Shown piece by piece: positions 33,073 to 40,866 of a DNA stretch of 64,000 nt. The stretch's first letter is position 1; every line of letters begins with the position of its first letter. This stretch comes from an uncultured Prevotellaceae bacterium (GTDB lineage: Bacteria > Bacteroidota > Bacteroidia > Bacteroidales > Muribaculaceae), in NCBI GenBank assembly GCA_900317325.1, contig ONGE01000014.1, positions 43,896 to 107,895 on the forward strand. Reading direction: 5' to 3'. The notes under the pieces are model-generated. The model did no database searches, was not told the DNA's origin, and saw only the letters and a program-made list of their open reading frames with translations. The translations under genes were made by a program, and so were the position numbers.

Positions 33073-34695
33073 ATGTTTAAACATCTCGTTAGAGTAGGTC
33101 TGTTGAGCGCCGTTGTGCTCGCGACCTTCACCTCATGTGAGGAAGAACAGCAGTTCACCAATGAGAAGCTTGACGCCAAGCGTGTCGAAGTTCAAGTACT
33201 GAACAGCGACCTGGCCAAGGTTCGTGATTATGTGCCCCTGTATGCCGTCATCGCCCACCGTGGCTCCACCTTTTGGGCTCCTGAGGAGACCGAGGCATCG
33301 TGGCGCTGGGCCCGCGAAATGGGTGCCGACTACCTCGAGAGCGACGTGCAGTGCACCAAGGACGGTATCGTGCTTGCAAACCACGATGAGAACCTGAAGC
33401 GCACCACCAACATCGAGAACGTCTTCAGCGAGAACGTTCCCGCCAGCCGTGTGGACTTCTACATGAGCCTGGGCTTCTCGCGCGCCGACGCCGAGGCACA
33501 GTATGGCCGCGACATGGCCGCCTTCCGCCCGTTCTACACCCTGAGCTACTACTATGCCGAGCTGCTCATGCTCGACGCCGGCAGCTGGTTCAACGAGAGC
33601 TCGCTGGAGCAGGCCCGTCCCACCTTCAAGGCTACCGAGAACGGCCGCTTCGAGAACGGTCACATCGTTTACAGCAACGGTCTGTACATCAGCGCCATCC
33701 AGGACCAGATCGCCTATGCCCAGGGCAAGCGTCTGATTCGTGACGCCAATGGTCGTCGCATTCTCACCTATAAGGTGAAGGACGAGTACCGTGGCATGAC
33801 GCTGGAGCAGATTTACAACAAGATCAAGGAGAAAGGCCAGTACAACGCCAAGTACATGGACTTCATCGAGTACGACTTCGCCAACGCCTACGAGGCTGAC
33901 CCCGAGGACACCGGCAACCGCCCCGGCATCTATGTCGAGTTCAAGGAGAGCTGGCTCAACCCCGGCAACATGGAGCAGCGCGTGTATGACGTCCTGGCCG
34001 AGCAGGGCTGGAACATCATCACCAACGATCCCGGCGATCAGCCCTTCTACAAGAACGGCAAGGTGAACGTGGGCAACACCCGCGGTCGCGTCATCCTGCA
34101 GACCTTCTCGTTCGACGCTCTGCGTCGCGCCAACGACGTCTTCAAGGGTCGCATCCCCATGTGCTACCTGTTGTGGATCAGCGAGCCTGCCTACGCTACC
34201 GATATCGCCTATGACACCCCCACCGGCTATGCAGCCTTCATCAAGTGGGCTCAGGACAATGGCGCTCACATCATCGGTCCCGCCATCAGTGGTGCTCCCA
34301 ACAACTATCCCGAGATGAACGCTCCCTGGCAGGCCTACATGATTCGCCGTGCCGGTATGATTAACCATCCCTACAGCTTCGACAGCTGGGCACAGATGTG
34401 CAAGTATATGGGTTACTACAACTATGAGTGGGAGACCGAGTTCGACGACTTGCTCCGCCTGGATATTCCCGCTACTCCCTACTGCACGACCAGCTATCCC
34501 AGCAGTGTACCCGTGTACATGGACGGTTTCTTCACCAACCGCACCGAGATGTCGTTGCGTTACATGATCGAGAACGGTTTCCGTGGCAACGCCCAACTGC
34601 CCAACCCCTTCCACGCTGGTCAGAAGTATGACAACTCGCAGGCCAACGTCATCGTTCCCGATGCCGTTGCTACCCTCGAACGTCTGGGCTACTAA
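33073..34695 (+). CDS. glpQ: Glycerophosphodiester phosphodiesterase lipoprotein
   Basis: A 540-residue exported enzyme that splits glycerophosphodiesters into glycerol-3-phosphate and an alcohol. It is a lipoprotein (TFTSC, Cys22). The GDPD active site is present: His62-Arg63 (AHRGST), Glu72, Glu89/Asp91 (LESDVQ) and His104 (NHDENL). The protein is much longer than classical GlpQ (about 330-360): an insertion follows His104 (about residues 112-265), with further C-terminal sequence. It lies between glpT and the porin gene, consistent with producing G3P for GlpT. Confidence 0.92.
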   Translation: MFKHLVRVGLLSAVVLATFTSCEEEQQFTNEKLDAKRVEVQVLNSDLAKVRDYVPLYAVIAHRGSTFWAPEETEASWRWAREMGADYLESDVQCTKDGIVLANHDENLKRTTNIENVFSENVPASRVDFYMSLGFSRADAEAQYGRDMAAFRPFYTLSYYYAELLMLDAGSWFNESSLEQARPTFKATENGRFENGHIVYSNGLYISAIQDQIAYAQGKRLIRDANGRRILTYKVKDEYRGMTLEQIYNKIKEKGQYNAKYMDFIEYDFANAYEADPEDTGNRPGIYVEFKESWLNPGNMEQRVYDVLAEQGWNIITNDPGDQPFYKNGKVNVGNTRGRVILQTFSFDALRRANDVFKGRIPMCYLLWISEPAYATDIAYDTPTGYAAFIKWAQDNGAHIIGPAISGAPNNYPEMNAPWQAYMIRRAGMINHPYSFDSWAQMCKYMGYYNYEWETEFDDLLRLDIPATPYCTTSYPSSVPVYMDGFFTNRTEMSLRYMIENGFRGNAQLPNPFHAGQKYDNSQANVIVPDAVATLERLGY

Positions 34696-34742
34696 TCAGG
34701 TGTAATAAACATTAACAACAACATTAAATGATACAATTTAAT

Positions 34743-36086
34743 ATGAAAAAATATATTTTGATGCCTGTTCTGGCAATCTTCGCGCTGACCGCAGCTGCTC
34801 AGGACTTTGACACCGACCCCACCCTGGAGCTTGAGAACGCCGAGAAGGAAGTGAAGTTCACCGTGGGTGCTCGCATGATGGCCGACGCCGCTTACTATCG
34901 CAGCGATTTCACCCCTCTGCAGAGCGGCGCTTCAATCACCGATGCCCGCATCCGCACCTCGATGACCTACAAGGACTGGTACTTCTATGCTGACTTCGGC
35001 TTTGGCGGCGGCAAGTTCTCTCAGAAGAACATCTTCCTGCAGTACAGCCACCTCGACAACAACGACAACACCCATGCCGTGAAGGTGGGTTACTACAACG
35101 ATCCCGCCGGTTCGATGGCCCGCAACACCTCGCTGGGTAGCTACCACTTCATCAGCCGTCCCGGTTCGTCCTACGCATTGGGCGAGGGCCGTGAGCTGGG
35201 TATCACCTACAAGTTCAACAGCAACCACTTCATGGCCTATCAGGGCGTGTTCACCGAGAACCAGTACAACAAGATTGACGCTGGCTTCAACGGTATCACC
35301 CTTGCCGGCCGCTACCTGTTCCGTCCCATCGCCGACGAGAACCAGACCATGCACGTGGGCGTCAGCGCACGTTGGGCACACCTGGGCGGTGGCGAGGTTT
35401 ACAACAACGTGCTCAAGAAGAGCCTGCACCTGGGTCAGTCTCTCGAGACCCTCGTTGACGAGGATGAGCAGTTTGTAAACGCCGACCTCGACTGGGCCAA
35501 CAACGTGTTCAATGCTGGTGCCGAAGCGCTCTACCTCAACAACAAGTTCTTTGCCCGTGGTGAGTTCTTCTACAAGCATGTCACCAAGAAGCGCGACAGC
35601 TACTCGCTCTACATCGACGCCCAGAACAACATCGACGGTTGGGGCGACATCGACTGGTGGGAGAATGCCAACAAGCTCAAGAACAACAACTTCCTCGGCG
35701 GTTATGTAGAGGCTGGCATCCAGCTTCTGGGCAACGGCTACAAGTATAACATGCAGGAAGGCGTGATGGGCGGCATGGACGGCAAGTCACTCGAGATCGT
35801 GGCTCGCTACAACTACACCGGCCTCAACAATCTCACCGACGGTGAGTACTACAATGCTGGTCGCGGTCACTACTATGCCAACGGTTATATGGAGGATTGG
35901 CCCGGTACTGGTGCTACCAGCGTCGGCGGTGGCGACATCCACAGCTTCACCCTTGGTCTGAACTACGCGTTCAACCGCTACGTGCTGTGCATGTTTGACT
36001 ACACCTTCCACAAGCTCGACAAGCCTTTCCTGCCCAACGATAAGAACTTCCACGTGGCTCAGGCCCGTGTACAGTTCACCTTCTAA
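34743..36086 (+). CDS. Outer membrane porin of the glp cluster
   Basis: A 447-residue predicted outer-membrane barrel. ATG 34743 opens a signal peptide (MKKYILMPVLAIFALTAAAQ); an ATG five codons earlier is less likely. The body has regular amphipathic strands such as WYFYADFGFGGGKFSQKNIFLQYS (given as WYFYADFGFGGGK and NIFLQYS), YALGEGRELGITYKF and a final KNFHVAQARVQFTF ending in Phe. The pattern resembles OprP/OprO-type phosphate-selective porins. As the last gene after glpQ it probably admits glycerophosphodiesters or phosphate. A hairpin terminator follows. Confidence 0.85.
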   Translation: MKKYILMPVLAIFALTAAAQDFDTDPTLELENAEKEVKFTVGARMMADAAYYRSDFTPLQSGASITDARIRTSMTYKDWYFYADFGFGGGKFSQKNIFLQYSHLDNNDNTHAVKVGYYNDPAGSMARNTSLGSYHFISRPGSSYALGEGRELGITYKFNSNHFMAYQGVFTENQYNKIDAGFNGITLAGRYLFRPIADENQTMHVGVSARWAHLGGGEVYNNVLKKSLHLGQSLETLVDEDEQFVNADLDWANNVFNAGAEALYLNNKFFARGEFFYKHVTKKRDSYSLYIDAQNNIDGWGDIDWWENANKLKNNNFLGGYVEAGIQLLGNGYKYNMQEGVMGGMDGKSLEIVARYNYTGLNNLTDGEYYNAGRGHYYANGYMEDWPGTGATSVGGGDIHSFTLGLNYAFNRYVLCMFDYTFHKLDKPFLPNDKNFHVAQARVQFTF

Positions 36087-36176
36087 TTGAAGAACTCTGG
36101 ATCTTGAAAATTATCTAAGTAACATCTGATTACCATCACAGATTTTTAGTAATATAATTTTCCCATCAATCACTTT

Positions 36177-36215
36177 ATCCCGCCTCACCCGCGATTGGGC
36201 CAGGCGGGATTTTTC
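36177..36215 (+). terminator. Terminator of the glp cluster
   Basis: Arms ATCCCGCCT (36177-36185) and AGGCGGGAT (36202-36210), followed by TTTTTC. It closes the transcript ending with the porin gene. Confidence 0.85.
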
Positions 36216-36234
36216 TTTGCTAGGCCATGGTCTG

Positions 36235-36482
36235 GTAATACTTTTAAGCCCGTAGGGCTGCAAGGGCATAGGCAGGGGCGGAGCAAAGCGGAACCCCTGT
36301 GAATGGGCATTACGAGAAAAAAATAGCCCCGTTAGGGGTGGCAGGTTGTGCATCAAGGACTTACTGCCGCCCCAATGGGGCTTGAATGGGAGTGTGTTCT
36401 ATTACAGGGGTTGCACTCGGCTTCGCCTCGTTACACCCCTGCCTATGTCCTGGCCGCTCCTAACGGAGTTGCTTGCCGAACA
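36235..36482. repeat. Dispersed intergenic repeat, family B copy (long)
   Basis: Two inverted half-copies back to back: CATAGGCAGGGGCGGAGC...ACCCCTG, then GCCCCGTTAGGGGTGGCAGG, ACTTACTGCCGCCCCAATGG, CACTCGGCTTCGCCTCG and TACACCCCTGCCTATG. It closely matches window bases 20-160. No coding potential is seen in this gap (36087-36554) beyond the terminator and repeat. Confidence 0.82.
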
Positions 36483-36554
36483 CCAGTAGGGTAATGCAAA
36501 ACAGGCACCGCCCAATGTGGCAGTGCCTGTTGTTGTGATAGAGTGCGTGGTGGT

Positions 36555-37787
36555 TTACTTGATGACCTTAACAGCACTGGAGGTGCCGTCGCTGTAGGTG
36601 GTCACCTGGATAGTAAGACCCTCGGGCTGAGCCATCTCCTGACCTGCCACGTTGAAGTAGCGCACGCCGGCAACCGTCTTGCCGTCGGCAAGCTCATTCA
36701 CTGCACTGGGCTTGGGATAAACTTCCAGATAAACAATGTCGGACTTGTTGCTTACGCCGTCAACGGTATAGTTCAGCTGGATACCGATGCGCCAGTTGAA
36801 CATGGGATTGTCGCCCTCGTTGGTGCGATAGAAGTAAACGCGGCGCAGGTAGAAGTCTTCACCACTGAAGCCGTAGGGAATCTCGGTCATGTCGGTATCG
36901 AAGCCGTTGAGCGCGCCGTAGGTCTCGACATCGAATGTGAACAGCTGATCGTCATCGGTGAAGATGCTGTAAGTCAAGCAGTCGGAATTCAGCGGGTTTC
37001 CGTCAACGTCAACCAGGTTGATGTTGAAGTCAAAGCGGGTGTAACCGCTCTCATCGCCGCAGTCATAGAACTCGAGCGCCTCGGGGTTGGCAGGAACGGC
37101 GGCAACCGTCTCGCCCATCGGTGTCCACTCCGACTTCCACTCGATTGTGGCCACCGAACCGTCGTCGCTCCACAGGCCGGCAAGACCGGTAGCAACACAG
37201 TTGTAGGGGTAAGGGTTGTCCACACTGCCATCGCTTCCCAGCATCGTGATGACACCGGTCTCGGGGTCAATGGCATAGGTCACCTCGGTAGCACGCTCAT
37301 CGGCAATGAAGTCAAGCCAATAGAAGTCATCGCCCAGGTCGATGACATCGGTCGTGCCCCATGACAGGACTACGCCGTAGCCATAATCCTCGTTATAGGC
37401 GATGTACTGTCCCAGTGGCACCGAGATCGTCGAACCGTCATCGTTCAATTCACCCTCTACCCACACACCGGTGCCTTCGCCATAGCACATGATGTCCTGG
37501 ATGTAAACCGTATGGCCGTCGTCGGCATAGACCACTCGCACACGACCCGTCTGGTAGTCGGTGTCGTAGCCATAAAAACTCGAGAGCAGATACTCGCCAC
37601 CGCGCAGGTAGTTCACCAGCGTGCCCTCGGGCTGCTCGGTGATGATGTCAACGCGCGACGGAGCCTGCACCTTGGTGCTGGGCTGCATCTTGTCCAGCGG
37701 GCGGTAAGCCTGTCCAGCCGATTTCACGATTGCCGATGCACTCAGCGCAATCACAGCACTCAATAAAAGTAAAGTAAATTTCTTCAT
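36555..37787 (-). CDS. Secreted protein with QPEG repeat domain and T9SS-like tail
   Basis: A 410-residue exported protein. The start is set at ATG 37787, opening the signal peptide MKKFTLLLLSAVIALSASA; a 20-codon extension upstream overlaps the promoter. It contains one copy of the domain that is duplicated in the 3448 gene product (opening TEQPEGTLVNY, then YADDGHTVYIQD, GVWVEG and LGQYIAY). The YDCGDESGYTRFDF domain follows, then the shared tail (VRYFNVAGQEM... to KVIK). Function is unknown. The two proteins are clear paralogues 31 kb apart. Confidence 0.8.
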   Translation of the reverse strand: MKKFTLLLLSAVIALSASAIVKSAGQAYRPLDKMQPSTKVQAPSRVDIITEQPEGTLVNYLRGGEYLLSSFYGYDTDYQTGRVRVVYADDGHTVYIQDIMCYGEGTGVWVEGELNDDGSTISVPLGQYIAYNEDYGYGVVLSWGTTDVIDLGDDFYWLDFIADERATEVTYAIDPETGVITMLGSDGSVDNPYPYNCVATGLAGLWSDDGSVATIEWKSEWTPMGETVAAVPANPEALEFYDCGDESGYTRFDFNINLVDVDGNPLNSDCLTYSIFTDDDQLFTFDVETYGALNGFDTDMTEIPYGFSGEDFYLRRVYFYRTNEGDNPMFNWRIGIQLNYTVDGVSNKSDIVYLEVYPKPSAVNELADGKTVAGVRYFNVAGQEMAQPEGLTIQVTTYSDGTSSAVKVIK

Positions 37788-37844
37788 AAGCTTGAATTGA
37801 TAATAAATTAATGTTAATAGGTTATTGTTGGTCATATTTTGGCG

Positions 37845-37852
37845 CAAATATA
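37845..37852 (-). promoter_or_regulatory. -7 box for the 36555-37787 gene
   Basis: TATATTTG on the minus strand about 58 bases before the ATG; no well-spaced -33 TTG. Confidence 0.5.
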
Positions 37853-37944
37853 ATCAAAATGCTGAAAATATTTCATTAATTGCTGAAAAAATGCTAGCTT
37901 TGTGACCTCAAATAGATAATAACTGAATAGAAAAACTGCAAACT

Positions 37945-38577
37945 ATGAAACATCTCATCAAGACTTCATTATTGCTTTTGGCAATGTGTATGCCGCTGTC
38001 AGTCATAGCCTATGACTTTGTCGCTGACGGCATTTACTACAAGACAGACCTCTGGGGCGACTACGCTATGGTGTGCGACCAGGGCGAGGACGGTGGGCTG
38101 TACCGTGGAGACGTGACGATTCCCGAGGCTGTCACCAATGATGGAACACGTTATCCCGTTCTCAAAATCGGAGCTTACGCCTTCAACAACTGTACCGAAC
38201 TCACCAGCGTGAACATGCCCGCCTCGATCAACGAAATCGGCGATCATGCGTTTGAGAACTGCAGCGCCTTGTCAAACGTGACGATTCCCTATGCGGTCAC
38301 CCTCATCGGGCCGAGCGCTTTTAAGGATTGTGCATCAATCACCCAGATTAACATACCCGCCCGTGTCACCGAAGTGAAGATCTGGGCCTTCGAGAACTGC
38401 ACCAGCCTTACCGACGTGTACTGCCACATTGCCGACCCGAACGCCATTAACAGTTTAGCATTTTCGCTGGAATCTGAAAATTACGCCAACCGCACGCTCC
38501 ACGTTCCCGCAGGCTGCGTCGATGCCTACAAGGAAGCAGGATGGAACGAATACTTCGGCAACATTGTCGAGATGTAA
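37945..38577 (+). CDS. BspA-type leucine-rich repeat secreted protein
   Basis: A 210-residue exported protein. The signal peptide is MKHLIKTSLLLLAMCMPLSVIA, then a DFVADGIYYK segment that recurs in other BspA-like proteins. At least three LRR_5 repeats follow (pattern IGAYAFNNCTELTSVNMPASI, IGDHAFENCSALSNVTIP, IGPSAFKDCASITQINIP). The closing cap LHVPAGCVDAYKEAGWNEYFGNIVEM (in parts: LHVPAGCVDAYKEAGW, NEYFGNIVEM) is the usual end of such proteins. Members bind host or microbial surfaces; the partner is unknown. A -7 box TAGCTTTG lies at 37895-37902. Confidence 0.88.
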   Translation: MKHLIKTSLLLLAMCMPLSVIAYDFVADGIYYKTDLWGDYAMVCDQGEDGGLYRGDVTIPEAVTNDGTRYPVLKIGAYAFNNCTELTSVNMPASINEIGDHAFENCSALSNVTIPYAVTLIGPSAFKDCASITQINIPARVTEVKIWAFENCTSLTDVYCHIADPNAINSLAFSLESENYANRTLHVPAGCVDAYKEAGWNEYFGNIVEM

Positions 38578-38620
38578 ACGCGAACGGCCACACAGCAGGC
38601 AACGCAGTGGAGCCACCACA

Positions 38621-38636
38621 TTGAGGGTAGCCTCAA
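38621..38636. terminator. Small hairpin between LRR gene and symporter gene
   Basis: TTGAGG and CCTCAA arms with a four-base loop, without a T-run. A weak terminator candidate only. Confidence 0.35.
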
Positions 38637-38681
38637 CTTGGATTCCTGGTGAGAAAGCTTACACTTTTTACCAGAAATTCT

Positions 38682-38689
38682 TATCTTTG
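38682..38689 (+). promoter_or_regulatory. -7 box for the AGCS symporter gene
   Basis: TATCTTTG, 27 bases before the ATG at 38717. No strong -33 TTG is visible. Confidence 0.5.
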
Positions 38690-38716
38690 CACTTTCAACC
38701 TTAATAACGACAACCG

Positions 38717-40114
38717 ATGATGGAAACCTTAAACGACTTTTTCAAGATATTGAGCGACTACCTGTGGGGGTGGCCCATGATCATATTGCTGCTGGGCACA
38801 CACATCTTCCTCACCTTCAGGTTGGGCGTCCCGCAGCGCAAACTGTTGACGGCTATCAAGTTGTCCATCAGCAAAGATAAAGGTTCTACGGGCGATGTGT
38901 CGCAGTTCGGCGCGCTGGCAACGGCGCTGGCGGCGACCATTGGCACGGGTAACATTGTGGGCGTGGCGACGGCTGTCGCCCTGGGCGGTCCTGGTGCAGT
39001 GCTGTGGTGCTGGCTCTCGGGCGTGTTCGGCATGGCCACAAAATACGGCGAGGGACTGCTTGCCATCAAGTACCGCGTCAAGACCAAAGACGGTCGCATG
39101 CTTGGCGGCCCGATGTATGCTCTGGAGCGCGGCTTGGGCTGGAAATGGCTTGCCGTGCTGTTCGCCCTGTTCACTGCGCTGGCATCCTTCGGCATCGGCA
39201 ACACAGTGCAGGCCAACGCCATCTCGACCATCGCACAGGAGTCCTACGGCATCCCCGTCTGGCTCACCGGCGGCGGAGTCTGCCTGCTGACGGCGCTCGT
39301 CTTGTTGGGCGGCATCAAGAGCATCGCCCGCGTGTGTGGCGCGTTGGTGCCTTTCATGGCGTTTTTCTACGTCCTCGGATGCATCTATATCCTGTTTGCC
39401 AACGGGCAGTACGTCTGGCCCGCCATCAAACTCATCTTTGAGTCGGCCTTCACGCTGCAGGCTGCCGGAGGCGGCTTTGTGGGTACTACGGTCATCATCG
39501 CGGCGCGCATGGGTATTGCCCGCGGTCTGTTCAGCAACGAGTCCGGTCTGGGTTCGGCACCTATCGTCGCCGCAGCGGCCCAGACGCGCAACCCTGTGCG
39601 CCAGGCCCTTGTCTCATCGACGGGCACCTTCTGGGACACGGTGGTCATCTGCGCCTTTACGGGCCTGGTCATCGTCAGTTCCATCCTTGCTCATCCCGAC
39701 ATCAGCGCCAGCGACGGCGCCGCGCTCACCAAGGCGGCCTTCTCCAAGATTCCCTATGTGGGCACGCCGCTGCTGTCCTTCGGGCTGCTGACGTTTGCCT
39801 TCACCACCATCCTGGGATGGTGCTATTACGGCGAGCGCGCCGTCGAGTACCTCAAGGGCAAGCGCTGGATGCTGGGCTACCGCATCCTGTTCGTGGTGAT
39901 GGTCTTTGTGGGCAGCGTCATCAGCCTTGACATCGTGTGGAACGCTGCCGACTGCATGAACGCCCTCATGGCGATTCCCAACCTCATCGCCCTGCTGATG
40001 CTGAGCGGTGTCATTGCCCGCGAGACCAAGCACTACCTCTACGAGAACCGCCTCGACCACCATGCCCCCGACCAACCGAATGATTTACCAAAAGACGAAG
40101 AACAAACCCTATAA
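38717..40114 (+). CDS. Sodium:alanine (AGCS family) symporter
   Basis: A 465-residue inner-membrane amino acid:cation symporter of the AGCS family, importing alanine or glycine with Na+ (or H+). The family signature is strong: QFGALATALAATIGTGNIVGVATAVALGGPGAVLW (parts: ALAATIGTGNIVGVATA, LGGPGAVLWCW), GMATKYGEGLLA, GGPMYALERG, then later GIARGLFSNESGLGSAP. About ten to eleven transmembrane segments can be counted. Either Met at residue 1 or 2 can start it. The following small gene begins nine bases after the stop, so the two are probably cotranscribed. Confidence 0.95.
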   Translation: MMETLNDFFKILSDYLWGWPMIILLLGTHIFLTFRLGVPQRKLLTAIKLSISKDKGSTGDVSQFGALATALAATIGTGNIVGVATAVALGGPGAVLWCWLSGVFGMATKYGEGLLAIKYRVKTKDGRMLGGPMYALERGLGWKWLAVLFALFTALASFGIGNTVQANAISTIAQESYGIPVWLTGGGVCLLTALVLLGGIKSIARVCGALVPFMAFFYVLGCIYILFANGQYVWPAIKLIFESAFTLQAAGGGFVGTTVIIAARMGIARGLFSNESGLGSAPIVAAAAQTRNPVRQALVSSTGTFWDTVVICAFTGLVIVSSILAHPDISASDGAALTKAAFSKIPYVGTPLLSFGLLTFAFTTILGWCYYGERAVEYLKGKRWMLGYRILFVVMVFVGSVISLDIVWNAADCMNALMAIPNLIALLMLSGVIARETKHYLYENRLDHHAPDQPNDLPKDEEQTL

Positions 40115-40123
40115 CTGAACAAT

Positions 40124-40519
40124 ATGGATATTTTTGATTATACCGACGACCTTGAGTTTTTAAGGGATTACTATCATCTGCATGGCAAAAACTTCGATTG
40201 GGCCATCATTGAGGAGAAAATCAGTTCTGACCCTGGCGAGAGCAGGCTTAAACCAGGGCTTATCATCGAGGGCAGTCGTGCCTGTGTCGATTTATACGAG
40301 CGCAAACTCAAGCGTATTCATGACGGTCTTGACAATTCCCGCAAACCCTATCGTGCCAAAAGGGAAAGCGCAGGCAATGACGGTAAATATGCCGTGCTGG
40401 TATCCCTTGAAAATCCTGACATGAGCATCATCCTTCCAAGCAGTTTTGTCTTAGACATCCACCGTCAATGCTGGTATGGTGAATGGATGGATGATGGTGA
40501 ACACATCATGGAAATATAA
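40124..40519 (+). CDS. Hypothetical protein downstream of AGCS symporter
   Basis: A 131-residue soluble acidic protein with no signal peptide or membrane segment (MDIFDYTDDLEFLRDYYHLHG...). I do not recognise a family. It has a helical N-terminal half and a C-terminal strand-rich half (YAVLVSLENPDMSIILPSSFVLDI). The nine-base spacing to the symporter stop suggests cotranscription. Base composition is somewhat lower in GC than its neighbour, so it may be a more recent addition. Confidence 0.7.
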   Translation: MDIFDYTDDLEFLRDYYHLHGKNFDWAIIEEKISSDPGESRLKPGLIIEGSRACVDLYERKLKRIHDGLDNSRKPYRAKRESAGNDGKYAVLVSLENPDMSIILPSSFVLDIHRQCWYGEWMDDGEHIMEI

Positions 40520-40582
40520 ATCCACTTGCAACAAGAGAGACAAGCAACTCATTAATAGAGGATTATGTTTTAGATGAAATAA

Positions 40583-40615
40583 TTTTCCCGAAAAAGCCTT
40601 GCTAGTTCGGGAAAA
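40583..40615. promoter_or_regulatory. Inverted repeat overlapping the SRP RNA promoter
   Basis: TTTTCCCGAA (40583-40592) and TTCGGGAAAA (40606-40615) are perfectly complementary. They straddle the -33 TTG (40599-40601) of the SRP RNA promoter. It could end the preceding transcript or be an operator. Confidence 0.6.
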
Positions 40616-40628
40616 AGCAGTACTTTTG
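40599..40628 (+). promoter_or_regulatory. Promoter of the SRP RNA
   Basis: TTG at 40599-40601 and TACTTTTG at 40621-40628 with 19 bases between; RNA start is predicted near 40632. Confidence 0.8.
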
Positions 40629-40633
40629 CAGCC

Positions 40634-40738
40634 GGGTAAGTCCTACACGGCCAGCTCCCTCCCAATCCCCCAGGCCTTGACCGGAGCAAGGGTAACGAGG
40701 TTGTAGCGGCGCGCTGTAGCTCACTTGCCCTTTTTTTT
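40634..40738 (+). ncRNA. ffs: Signal recognition particle RNA (small bacterial type)
   Basis: About 100 bases. The closing stem is GGGTAAGT (40634-40641) with ACTTGCCC (40723-40730), then eight T. A second stem CTACA/TGTAG follows inside. The apical region CCCCCAGG-CCTTGACCGGAG-CAAGGGTAAC has the conserved CCAGG and GGAGCAAGGGTAA blocks of bacterial small SRP RNA domain IV, where Ffh binds. It has its own promoter. The apical loop differs from the common GGAA form, as far as can be judged by eye, so a covariance search would settle details. Confidence 0.85.
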
Positions 40739-40802
40739 GTATCCCTAATACACGAGTGCACGCCACCAGACGGTAGCATGCACTCGCGCTATATTGTTTA
40801 AG

Positions 40803-40840
40803 ACTGTCTTACGAGCCAAAGGCTCGCACTACAGGACAGA
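40803..40840. repeat. Short hairpin repeat, family C copy 1
   Basis: CTGTC (40804-40808) and GACAG (40835-40839) enclose CGAGCC/GGCTCG. The design matches the copy at 42155-42200, so the two flank the phosphodiesterase gene. Confidence 0.5.
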
Positions 40841-40866
40841 GACCTTGATCGCAAATAGTGCCGGCT

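Noticed and set aside
33133-34614. A 493-codon open frame on the minus strand
   Set aside because: Antisense to glpQ, which has an intact active site; no independent support.
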